This document shows positions 1 through 6,094 of a stretch of 35,867 nucleotides of DNA, one piece after another. The DNA comes from an uncultured Pseudomonadota bacterium (GTDB taxonomy: Bacteria > Myxococcota_A > UBA796 > SXON01): NCBI GenBank assembly GCA_903885375.1, contig CAISIK010000015.1, forward strand, positions 1 to 35,867, written 5' to 3'. The position numbers and the translations under genes are program-made. The notes beneath the pieces were generated by a model. That model made no database searches. It had not been told where the DNA came from and worked only from the letters and a program-made list of their open reading frames with translations. Positions within the stretch are counted from its first letter, which is position 1, and each line of letters begins with the position of its first letter.

Positions 1-507
1 CCGCCGGCGCCAGCGCCCGTCGCGGCACCCGCGGCCGCCGCGGCACTCCCGCCGAAGCCGCCGCCCGCAACGCTCGAAGAGGCCTGGACCGCCGTGCTGG
101 CCGAGCTGCCCGAGGCGGAGGCGGTCGCCATCCATGCGGTCGCGTTCCCGATCGGCGTGGTGGAGGGCACCTTCCGCGTGGGCGTGCGGCGGGAGCTCTG
201 GCGCGCGCGGGTGCGCGAGGGCATCGGCACGGTCGACCTCGCGGCCCTCGTGCCCGGCGCCCGGCGGGTGGAGGTGGTGGTCGAGGGGGAGCAGGGCGCC
301 ACGGGGCGCGAGGTCATCGCGGAGGCCGAGCTGCGGCGGCGGGTCGCCGCGCGGGCGAGCGCGGAGGGCTCGGAGGCCGTCCGCCGGCTCGTGGAGACCT
401 TCGGCGGCGAGCTGGAGGAGGTCGCCCCCTCCGCGCTCGACCTCCCGGCCGACGGTACCGGCGCCGAGGAGGAGGGGGGCGAGGCCGCCCCCCCGCTCTC
501 GTCCTGA
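1..507 (+). CDS. dnaX: DNA polymerase III subunit gamma/tau, C-terminal part (partial)
   Basis: The reading frame is open from the first base and ends in TGA at 505-507, so the gene starts upstream of the window. The visible 168 residues begin with a Pro/Ala-rich linker (about residues 1-25). A compact alpha/beta region follows (EEAWTAVLAELPEAEAVAI..., then ...GVVEGTFRVGVRRELW...) and then an acidic tail. This fits the C-terminal region of bacterial gamma/tau, the clamp-loader subunit that joins the replicative polymerase to the helicase. The ATPase domain is not visible, so the call rests mainly on context: dnaX-ybaB-recR is one of the most conserved bacterial gene clusters, and ybaB and recR follow at once on the same strand. 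The tail alone would not identify the gene. Confidence 0.75.
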   Translation, partial: PPAPAPVAAPAAAAALPPKPPPATLEEAWTAVLAELPEAEAVAIHAVAFPIGVVEGTFRVGVRRELWRARVREGIGTVDLAALVPGARRVEVVVEGEQGATGREVIAEAELRRRVAARASAEGSEAVRRLVETFGGELEEVAPSALDLPADGTGAEEEGGEAAPPLSS

Positions 508-548
508 GGGCGTGATCCATGATAGGCCACCGGCCTCCGGAGCGGTGA

Positions 549-875
549 ATGGCGAATCCCTTCGACGGCATGGGCGGCATGGGCGGGATGCTTGGCGGGC
601 TCCAGGCGCAGATGCGCCAGATGCAGGCGGATGCCGAGCGGGTCGAGGTCGATGGCAGCGCGGCCGGCGGCAAGGTGCGGATCCGCATGAACGGCACGCA
701 GGAAGTGCTCGCCGTCCACATCGACGCGAGCGTGCTGGGCGACGCCGAGCTGGTCGAGGACCTCGTGCGGGCCGCCACGAACGATGCCGTCCGGCGCTCC
801 AAGGAGGCCGTCCAGTCGAACCTGCGCGAGTTCGCCGCCCGAATGGGCTTGCCGCCCGGCATGCTCGGCCTCTGA
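549..875 (+). CDS. ybaB: YbaB/EbfC family nucleoid-associated DNA-binding protein
   Basis: This 108-residue protein matches the usual family length. It has a Gly/Met-rich start (MANPFDGMGGMGGML), a long helix with QAQMRQMQADAERV, and a central sheet with the typical pattern KVRIRMNGTQEVLAVHID. A C-terminal helix follows (LVRAATNDAVRRSKEAVQSN) and the end is Met/Gly-rich. YbaB/EbfC proteins are dimeric 'tweezer' proteins that bind DNA and are associated with nucleoid structure. The gene lies 41 bases after dnaX, and its stop (873-875) directly abuts the GTG start of recR, so the three genes are almost certainly co-transcribed. Confidence 0.95.
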   Translation: MANPFDGMGGMGGMLGGLQAQMRQMQADAERVEVDGSAAGGKVRIRMNGTQEVLAVHIDASVLGDAELVEDLVRAATNDAVRRSKEAVQSNLREFAARMGLPPGMLGL

Positions 876-1457
876 GTGGACGCCCTCCGTCGCGCCGTCG
901 TCCAGCTCGCGCGGTTCCCCGGCGTCGGGGAGAAGACCGCGCAGCGCTACGCCTACTGGCTCCTGCGGCAGCCGCCCGAGGTAGCCGACGCGCTCGCCGA
1001 TGCCATCCGCGATCTCCGCGCCGGCGTGCGCGAGTGCGAGGTGTGCTGCGACCTCACCGAGCTCGTGCGCTGTCGCCGTTGCGATGACGCACGCCGCGAC
1101 CCGGGCTGTATCTGTGTCGTCGAGCGTCCCCAGGATGTGCTCGCCATCGATGCTTCCGGGGAGTACCGCGGCAGCTTCCACGTGCTGCACGGCTCGCTGT
1201 CGCCGCTCGATGGCATCGGCCCCCCCCAGCTTCGCCTGCGCGAGCTGGTGGCCCGGGCCGCTGGCGCCGCCGAGGTCATCCTCGCCACCGACCCCGACGT
1301 GGAGGGCGATACCACCGCGCTCTACGTGGCCCGGTTGCTGAAGCCGCTCGGGGTGAAGGTCACGCGCCTGGCCCACGGCGTGAGCGTGGGCACGGCGATC
1401 GAGTACGCCGACCGCGTTTCGCTCGCCCGGGCCCTCGAAGGCCGCCAGGAGCTCTGA
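876..1457 (+). CDS. recR: recombination mediator protein RecR
   Basis: The protein has 193 residues, close to the usual ~200. The GTG start directly follows the ybaB stop. Domains in order: a helix-hairpin-helix (LARFPGVGEKTAQRYAYWLL, about 9-28), a four-cysteine zinc module (CEVC..., CRRC then CICVVE, about 50-80), a Toprim domain starting at VVERPQDVLAID with GSFHVLHGSLSPLDGIGP, and a C-terminal segment with ILATDPDVEGDTTALY and LAHGVSVGTAIEYAD. RecR works with RecO, and in many species RecF, to load RecA onto SSB-coated single-stranded DNA at gaps. All family landmarks are present, so the gene should be functional. Downstream, the opposite-strand gene ends only 3 bases away. Confidence 0.97.
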   Translation: MDALRRAVVQLARFPGVGEKTAQRYAYWLLRQPPEVADALADAIRDLRAGVRECEVCCDLTELVRCRRCDDARRDPGCICVVERPQDVLAIDASGEYRGSFHVLHGSLSPLDGIGPPQLRLRELVARAAGAAEVILATDPDVEGDTTALYVARLLKPLGVKVTRLAHGVSVGTAIEYADRVSLARALEGRQEL

Positions 1458-1460
1458 AGC

Positions 1461-1895
1461 TCAGCCGCCCGCGAGGGCGCCGGCCATGGCTTCGGAGGTG
1501 TTGCCCGCGGCATCGACCACCCAGAGCTCCACCGTGTAGTCGTAGCTGGTGATCACGTCGGGGATGGCGAGGATGAGGTGCGGGTCGGTCCAGCAGGCGC
1601 CGCTCACATCGGCGCAGGCCTCGATGCCCACCTCGAAGCCGATGGGGCTCTCGCCGTCGGCCGTGACGTCGAACTTCGCGACGCCGCCCACGAGGTCGCC
1701 CTCGGTGTCGGACACGGTGGCGTCGGCGTACATGACCACGCCTTCGTCGCCGAACTCCTGCCAGAGGACCTCGAGCGCCGAGATGACCGGCGCCGTGCCG
1801 GCGGCGGTGTCGGCGCCGGAGTCATCCACGTTTTCGGTCGAGGAGGTGTCGACCGTGGCGAGGCCGCACGCGAGCAGGAGCATCAGCATGGGCAT
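1461..1895 (-). CDS. putative lipoprotein of unknown function
   Basis: This 144-residue protein has a very short signal peptide ending in a lipobox, LLLAC, with lipidated Cys10. A low-complexity Asp/Ser/Thr stretch follows (VDTSSTENVDDSGADTAAG), typical of surface lipoproteins in uncultured myxobacteria-like genomes. The rest (about 35-140) looks like one Ig/fibronectin-like beta domain: it has alternating strands such as GVVMYADATVSDTEGDLVGG and ends SYDYTVELWVVDAAGNTSEAMAG. This resembles the extracellular beta-sandwich modules that describe thermodynamic or 'development' terms in such proteomes, but I recognise no named family. A GGATAGGA-like ribosome site lies just upstream of the ATG; a second in-frame ATG two codons later is also possible. 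It converges with recR. Confidence 0.75.
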   Translation of the reverse strand: MPMLMLLLACGLATVDTSSTENVDDSGADTAAGTAPVISALEVLWQEFGDEGVVMYADATVSDTEGDLVGGVAKFDVTADGESPIGFEVGIEACADVSGACWTDPHLILAIPDVITSYDYTVELWVVDAAGNTSEAMAGALAGG

Positions 1896-1956
1896 TCCTA
1901 TCCCTGGGTCGATCGGGAGGTGGTACGAAACTCGGCGGACATCGGATCGTTGTCGA

Positions 1957-1962
1957 GATAAT
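1957..1962 (+). promoter_or_regulatory. candidate -10 element (GATAAT) of the 1970 lipoprotein gene
   Basis: GATAAT differs from the consensus TATAAT at one base and ends 7 bases before the ATG at 1970. This would put the transcription start at or next to the start codon, so the mRNA would be leaderless or nearly so; no Shine-Dalgarno sequence is visible. No convincing -35 box is seen at 17 bases, so the call is weak. Confidence 0.35.
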
Positions 1963-1969
1963 CCATTGG

Positions 1970-2350
1970 ATGCTCTCCCGCTCCTGGCTGGTCCTCGCCA
2001 TCGTGTCCGTCTCGCTCTTCGGCTGCTCCGGCTTCATGGAGGGCGTGGAGCAAGGCTTCAATGAGGGGTTCGACAAGAGCTTCCGCCAGAGCTTCGTCGA
2101 GTCGTGCATGGCCGAGCGCGGCCCCGACCTCGACGAGGCCACCTTCCGCGCCATCTGCTCCTGCAGCGCCGACGGGATGCTCGCGCAGTATTCCGCCAGC
2201 GAGTTGATGAAGCTCTCCACGGAGGAGCCCGCCGAGATCGAGAAGCGCGCGCTGCCCATCGTCACGAAGTGCGCGTCGGATGTGATGCTCGGCCAGGGCG
2301 CCGCCCCCGGTGGCGCGCCGGCGGGCGCCCCGCAGAACCCCGGTCAGTAG
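1970..2350 (+). CDS. small lipoprotein of unknown function with conserved cysteines
   Basis: The protein has 126 residues. A positively charged N-terminus and hydrophobic stretch (LVLAIVSVSLFGC) end in a lipobox with Cys19. The mature part starts with an amphipathic repeat (EGVEQGFNEGFDKSFRQSF). A helical core follows with three cysteines (ESCMAERG..., ICSCSADGM) and a fourth later (VTKCASD). The Cys spacing and the acidic helix around LDEATFRAICSCSADGMLAQYS resemble small periplasmic helical proteins of no assigned function. The tail is Gly/Ala/Pro-rich. It is divergent from the lipoprotein gene at 1461-1895 with 74 bases between them. Confidence 0.75.
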   Translation: MLSRSWLVLAIVSVSLFGCSGFMEGVEQGFNEGFDKSFRQSFVESCMAERGPDLDEATFRAICSCSADGMLAQYSASELMKLSTEEPAEIEKRALPIVTKCASDVMLGQGAAPGGAPAGAPQNPGQ

Positions 2351-2360
2351 GCGAGGGCGT

Positions 2361-2543
2361 TCACGCGAAGAGCGCGGCGGCGGCCCACGCCAGGGCGCCG
2401 ATCGCGAACGCACCGTGAACGGCGGCCTCGGCGGCCGCCAAGCGCACGCGTCGCGCTTCCGCCCGGGTGCGGGTGCGGATGCGCTGCATCGCACCCTCGG
2501 AGAGGGCGATCGGCGGGAGCGGCGGGAGCGAATCAGGGGTCAT
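2361..2543 (-). CDS. 60-residue single-helix membrane protein coupled to an ECF sigma factor
   Basis: The start ATG at 2543 overlaps the stop of the sigma-factor gene (ATGA), so the two are translationally coupled. The protein has a Pro-rich N-terminus, a very basic stretch (MQRIRTRTRAEARRVRLAAA, about 19-38) and one hydrophobic C-terminal helix (GAFAIGALAWAAAALFA). It has no Cys or His and so is not a zinc anti-sigma factor. Its position, directly after an ECF sigma gene, is where an anti-sigma factor normally lies. I infer a membrane-tethered modulator of that sigma factor, but no family is recognised. It converges with the 1970-2350 lipoprotein gene, with 10 bases between stops. Confidence 0.6.
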   Translation of the reverse strand: MTPDSLPPLPPIALSEGAMQRIRTRTRAEARRVRLAAAEAAVHGAFAIGALAWAAAALFA

Positions 2544-3073
2544 GCGAGGGCCTCCTCCAGGTGGCGGCGGGCGCGGGCGAGGCGCTGACGAGCGTTTTCG
2601 GGCGAGATGCCCAGGGCGGCGGCGACCTCCTGCGGTTGCAGGCCCTCGCCCACCACGAGCAGGAACACCTCGCGGTGCGATTCCGGCAGGCTGGCGAGCG
2701 CAGCCTCGAGCCGGTCCCGGGTGCGTCGGGCCGTCAGGGCGTCGTCGGGACCGAACCCCACCGAAGGGCGGAGGCCGGCAAACTCGAGGAGGCGCGTGCC
2801 GTCCAGCCAGGCCCACCGGCGGTGAGAGCGCCAGAGGTTGCGCGCCACCGTGAAGCACCATGCGCCCACGCGCGAGCCGTCGGGCAGCGTGGGCGCGTGC
2901 CGCACGAGGCGGATGAACGTCTCCTGCACCAGCTCCTCCGCCACCTCCGCGCTCGCGCCCAGCCGGCGCAGGAAGCCGTTGAGCCGCGGCGCATAGTGGG
3001 TGACCAGCGCATCGATCGCGTCGGGCGCGAGTGCCCGGATGGCGGAGAGCGGCGGCTCGGGCGTGGGGTTCAC
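2540..3073 (-). CDS. ECF-type RNA polymerase sigma factor
   Basis: The protein has 177 residues from a GTG start at 3073 (VNPTPEPP...). The frame stays open further upstream, but that part is Arg/His/Gln-rich and does not look like protein. Region 2 is clear (THYAPRLNGFLRRLGASAEV, then ELVQETFIRLVRHAP, then GAWCFTVARNLWRSHRR). Region 4 is also clear (ASLPESHREVFLLVVGEGLQ, EVAAALGISPENARQRLARA). The spacer between them is short, as in the ECF (group IV) class. Such factors redirect RNA polymerase in response to envelope or stress signals, usually held by an anti-sigma factor. Here the partner is replaced by the overlapping 60-residue one-helix protein. No promoter matching an ECF autoregulatory site was recognised. 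Confidence 0.9.
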   Translation of the reverse strand: MNPTPEPPLSAIRALAPDAIDALVTHYAPRLNGFLRRLGASAEVAEELVQETFIRLVRHAPTLPDGSRVGAWCFTVARNLWRSHRRWAWLDGTRLLEFAGLRPSVGFGPDDALTARRTRDRLEAALASLPESHREVFLLVVGEGLQPQEVAAALGISPENARQRLARARRHLEEALA

Positions 3074-3187
3074 GATCCCATGAACGCACGAGGCGCGGGG
3101 TCGTGACAGCAAAGTCGCGCGGAATCTTTTTTCCCGACCGGCGTCACGCTCGCCCGCGTCGTTCGTTGGCAAGGTCGGAGGTGTTCG

Positions 3188-3538
3188 ATGGAGTTCTTTC
3201 GCATGGGCGGCTTTCCAATGCTGGTGATCGTGGTGTTCGGGCTCCTGGGGGTGGTGAACGCGGCGCGCTTCGCCTGGGCGCCGGGTCCGGGCCGGGTGGC
3301 GTACCAGGTGGCGATCGGTGTGAGCGTGCTGCTCGCGGGGGTGGGGGGGGTGGCGATCGACCTGATCGCGGTGGCCGTGCAGGTGCCGGCGCACCCCGAG
3401 TGGATCGCCGACGCCGGGCTGCCGCTCCTGCTGCTGCAGGGGCTGGGCGAGGCGCTCACGCCGCTGGTGCTCGCTTGTGGCGTGCTGATCGCCCAGTCCC
3501 TGCTGGTTGCTCTCGGCCTCCGCCGCCTCGCGGGTTGA
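3188..3538 (+). CDS. small multi-pass membrane protein of unknown function
   Basis: This 116-residue protein has three hydrophobic segments: about 8-27 (FPMLVIVVFGLLGVVNAARF), about 38-65 (VAYQVAIGVSVLLAGVGGVA...) and about 76-112 (GLPLLLLQGLGEA... then LACGVLIAQSLLVALGL). A good ribosome site (GGAGG, 3177-3181) lies 6 bases upstream of the ATG. The opening MEFFRMGGFPMLVIVVFG resembles the N-terminus of MotA/TolQ/ExbB proton-channel proteins, but the protein is far too short for that family and lacks its later helices. It may be an isolated fragment-like relative or an unrelated membrane protein. The Pho box and phosphate operon begin 49 bases downstream. Confidence 0.75.
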   Translation: MEFFRMGGFPMLVIVVFGLLGVVNAARFAWAPGPGRVAYQVAIGVSVLLAGVGGVAIDLIAVAVQVPAHPEWIADAGLPLLLLQGLGEALTPLVLACGVLIAQSLLVALGLRRLAG

Positions 3539-3586
3539 GGCGGGTGGCGGCTCCGGCGGGGGTCGGTTTGCCAAACCCTCTCCCGT

Positions 3587-3604
3587 CCGTCACCGAACCG
3601 TCAC
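3587..3604 (+). promoter_or_regulatory. Pho box (PhoB-type direct repeat) upstream of pstA
   Basis: Two identical 7-base repeats, CCGTCAC at 3587-3593 and 3598-3604, are separated by 4 bases (CGAA). This 11-base period is the classic PhoB/PhoP half-site layout (E. coli consensus CTGTCAT with 4-base A/T-rich spacers). It lies 27 bases upstream of the first gene of the phosphate operon, which supports PhoB-like induction at low phosphate. The second repeat runs into a palindrome, CACAACTTGTG (3604-3614). Confidence 0.7.
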
Positions 3605-3630
3605 ACAACTTGTGCTAAGCAGGCGTTCCG

Positions 3631-4512
3631 ATGTCCACCGCCGAAACTTCCTATGTGGAGCCGCTCGAGGTCCGGCATCGGCGTGAGTCGATCGTACGGA
3701 TGGCCCTCGCGGCAGCCACTGCGCTGGCGGCGCTCCCCGCGCTGGCCATCGTCGGGTTCATCGTGATCAAGGGGGCGCCCGCGCTCTCGTGGGGCTTCCT
3801 CACCGAGATGCCGGTCTCGGGCATGACCGCGGGCGGCATCCAGCCGGCCATCGTCGGTACGCTTTGGCTCGTGGGGGTCTCCCTCCTCTTCTCCGTGCCG
3901 GTGGGCGTGCTCGCGGGAATGTACCTCTCGGAGTACGCGGGCGAGGGCCGTCTGGCGCGCATGGTCGACCTCGCCATCGTCAATCTGGCGGGCGTGCCGT
4001 CGATCGTCCATGCCCTCTTCGGGCTCGGCGCGTTCGTGCTCTTCCTCGACTTCGGCACGAGCATCCTCTCCGGCGGGCTCACGCTCGGGGTGATGACCCT
4101 CCCGGTGATCATCACCTCCACCAAGGCGGCGCTGCAGTCCGTCCCCCACAACTTCCGTGTGGCGTGCTGGAACCTCGGCGCCACCCGCTGGCAGACGATC
4201 TGGCACGTCGTGCTCCCCAACGCGCTCCCCGGCATCCTCACGGGCGTGATCCTCCAGGTGAGCCGCTCCGCCGGCGAAACGGCGCCCGTGCTCTTCACCG
4301 GCGCCGCGTTCTACCTCCCCATCCTGCCCACCTCGGTGTGGGACCAGACGATGGCGCTCTCCATGCACGTATTCGCGCTGGTCACGCAGGTGCCGAACGT
4401 GTCGGAGGAGCTCAAGTACGGAACGGCGCTGGTGCTGGTTGGGGTCGTGCTGCTCTTCAACAGCTTCGCGATCGGCCTGCGGCTCTACCTGCGGAGGAAC
4501 CGGCGGTGGTAG
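3631..4512 (+). CDS. pstA: phosphate ABC transporter permease PstA
   Basis: The protein has 293 residues. After a short cytoplasmic N-terminus come six membrane segments. PstA hallmarks are GGIQPAIVGTLWLV, AIVNLAGVPSIVHALFGL, the coupling-helix EAA region (VPHNFRVACWNLGATRWQTI...VVLPNALPGILTG), and SRSAGETAPVLFTGAAFYL. PstA pairs with PstC to form the channel that carries phosphate across the inner membrane, powered by PstB. Unusually it is the first gene of the operon, ahead of the ATPases and the binding protein. The ATG at 3631 has only a weak AGG upstream. The last 7 bases overlap the GTG start of pstB1. Confidence 0.95.
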   Translation: MSTAETSYVEPLEVRHRRESIVRMALAAATALAALPALAIVGFIVIKGAPALSWGFLTEMPVSGMTAGGIQPAIVGTLWLVGVSLLFSVPVGVLAGMYLSEYAGEGRLARMVDLAIVNLAGVPSIVHALFGLGAFVLFLDFGTSILSGGLTLGVMTLPVIITSTKAALQSVPHNFRVACWNLGATRWQTIWHVVLPNALPGILTGVILQVSRSAGETAPVLFTGAAFYLPILPTSVWDQTMALSMHVFALVTQVPNVSEELKYGTALVLVGVVLLFNSFAIGLRLYLRRNRRW

Positions 4513-5261
4513 GCGACGATCTCGTGCGGATGGAGAACCTCACCATCCGCTACGGCGATCGCGCCGTGGTGCGCGATGTCACGCTCGCCGTGCCGCGAAA
4601 CGGCATCCTCGGCATCGTCGGCCCCGCGGGATCGGGCAAGAGCTCGTTGCTCACCGCGTTGAACCGGACCATCGACTTACACCCGAGCGCTCGGGTGGAG
4701 GGGAGGGTCACGCTCGATGGCACCGACGTTCGCCAGATGGAGCTGAGTGACCTTCGTCGCCGCGTGGCGATGGTGCTCCCGCTGCCGGTCGGCCTGCCGA
4801 TGTCCATCTACGAGAACGTGGCCTTCGCCCCCCGGATGGTGGGGGTGCGTCGTCGTTCGGAGCTCGACGAGATCGTCGAGCGTTGCCTCACCCAGGCGGC
4901 CCTCTGGGATGAGGTCAAGGACCGGCTCGACATGCTCGGAACGCGGCTGAGCGGTGGCCAGCAGCAGCGGCTCACGCTCGCGCGCGCGCTCTCCACCGAC
5001 CCCGACGTGCTCTGCCTCGATGAGTTCTCGATCGCGATCGATCCGGTCACCACGATGCGGATCGAGGCGGTGCTGATGGAGCTCAAGTCGCAGATGGCGA
5101 TTGTCATGGTCACCAACCTGCTCATGCAGGCCCGCCGCATCGCCGACGTCACCGCCTTCATGCTCAACGGCGAGCTGGTGGAGAGCGGCCGTACCGGCGA
5201 TCTCTTCGTCTTTGCCCGCGACCAGCGCACCAACGACTACCTCGCCGGGAAATTCGGATGA
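4506..5261 (+). CDS. pstB: PstB-type ATPase 1 (signature intact, Q-loop and switch His lost)
   Basis: The protein has 251 residues from GTG 4506, preceded by GGAGG (4493-4497) and overlapping pstA; ATG 4530 is an alternative. Motifs: A-loop Tyr16; Walker A GPAGSGKSS (39-47); signature LSGGQQQR (147-154), perfect; Walker B VLCLDE with Asp171/Glu172 present. Three positions deviate from PstB. The Q-loop reads MVLPLPVGLPMS, with Pro91 where Gln is expected. The Walker B proline is Phe173 (DEF, not DEP). The switch-histidine motif VTHNMQQA reads VTNLLMQA, with Asn203 for His. It would therefore supply a good signature to its partner but should hydrolyse ATP poorly at its own site. This is complementary to the next gene, which suggests a PstB1-PstB2 heterodimer driving PstA/PstC. 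The family call is firm; the asymmetry is inference from motifs. Confidence 0.9.
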   Translation: MVGDDLVRMENLTIRYGDRAVVRDVTLAVPRNGILGIVGPAGSGKSSLLTALNRTIDLHPSARVEGRVTLDGTDVRQMELSDLRRRVAMVLPLPVGLPMSIYENVAFAPRMVGVRRRSELDEIVERCLTQAALWDEVKDRLDMLGTRLSGGQQQRLTLARALSTDPDVLCLDEFSIAIDPVTTMRIEAVLMELKSQMAIVMVTNLLMQARRIADVTAFMLNGELVESGRTGDLFVFARDQRTNDYLAGKFG

Positions 5262-6019
5262 GCGAAGCGGCCAGCATCCGTGCCCGCGGGCTCTCCCTCT
5301 GGTACGGGTCCTTCCGGGCGCTCGACTGTGTGTCGCTCGAGGTGAAGCCGGGCGAAATCCTCGGGCTCATCGGCCCCTCGGGCTGCGGCAAGAGCACGCT
5401 CTTGCGCTGCTTCAACCGCATGAACGACCTCCCCTACGTGCGCACCGAAGGCGCGCTGGAGGTGGCTGGTTACGACTGCATGAGCCGCGAGGTCGACACG
5501 CTCGCCCTGCGGCGCGACGTGGGCATGGTCTTCCAACGCCCGAACCCCCTGCCGATCTCGATCCGCGACAACGTGCTCTTCGGCCTGCGGCTCCACGCGC
5601 CGAAGACCCCCCCGTCGGTCCAGGAAGGGCTGATGGTGGCGGCGCTGGAGCGGGTTCAGCTGTGGGAGCAGGTCAAGGACAAGCTCCACCACGATGGCGA
5701 GTCGCTCTCGCTCGAAGCCCGCCAGAAGTTGTGCATCGCCCGCCTCCTTCCGCTGAAGCCTCGGGTGCTCCTGCTCGACGAGCCCTGCAGCGCGCTCGAT
5801 CCGGAGGGCACCCGCGCCGTGGAGGAGCTGATGGACCAGCTCCGCGGTGAGTTCACGCAGGTGTGCGTCACCCACAACATGCAGCAGGCCCGCCGCATCT
5901 CCGACCGCTGCGTCTTCATGCTGATGGGTGAGCTGGTGGAGGTGGGGGTGACCTCCGAGCTCTTCACCCGGCCCACCGACGACCGCACCGCCCGTTACAT
6001 CGAGGGCCGGTATGGGTAG
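5258..6019 (+). CDS. pstB: PstB-type ATPase 2 (catalytic motifs intact, ABC signature degenerate)
   Basis: The protein has 253 residues; its ATG overlaps the stop of pstB1 (ATGA). It keeps A-loop Tyr16, Walker A GPSGCGKST (39-47), Q-loop MVFQRPNPLPISI with Gln93, Walker B VLLLDEPCSALDP with Asp174/Glu175, and the switch histidine in VTHNMQQA (His206). These are textbook PstB sequences. The ABC signature, LSGGQQQRLCIAR in PstB, reads LSLEARQKLCIAR (150-162), so both glycines and the glutamine of LSGGQ are replaced by Leu, Glu and Ala. Such a protein cannot contribute a normal signature to a partner's ATP, but it can hydrolyse ATP when the partner has one. PstB1 does. The frame is intact around the change, so this is not an obvious frameshift. 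Confidence 0.92.
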   Translation: MSEAASIRARGLSLWYGSFRALDCVSLEVKPGEILGLIGPSGCGKSTLLRCFNRMNDLPYVRTEGALEVAGYDCMSREVDTLALRRDVGMVFQRPNPLPISIRDNVLFGLRLHAPKTPPSVQEGLMVAALERVQLWEQVKDKLHHDGESLSLEARQKLCIARLLPLKPRVLLLDEPCSALDPEGTRAVEELMDQLRGEFTQVCVTHNMQQARRISDRCVFMLMGELVEVGVTSELFTRPTDDRTARYIEGRYG

Positions 6020-6030
6020 CGTTGCAGAAT

Positions 6031-6042
6031 CGTCACCGAACC
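6031..6042 (+). promoter_or_regulatory. possible Pho half-site upstream of pstS
   Basis: CGTCACCGAACC (6031-6042) is identical to the core of the Pho box upstream of pstA (3588-3599). The base before it is T rather than C, and the second repeat 11 bases on is poor (CCCGCGC), so at best this is a weak or single site. It could give pstS an internal phosphate-responsive promoter, which would make sense because binding protein is needed in excess. Confidence 0.4.
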
Positions 6043-6094
6043 CGCGCAAGGGCGCAACGTTCGCCGCTTAGTGTCGAAAAACCCTGGAGTTTTC

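Noticed and set aside
3074..3574. N-terminal extension of the ECF sigma factor upstream of 3073
   Set aside because: The extra sequence is His/Gln/Arg-rich without structure and overlaps the opposite-strand membrane-protein gene.
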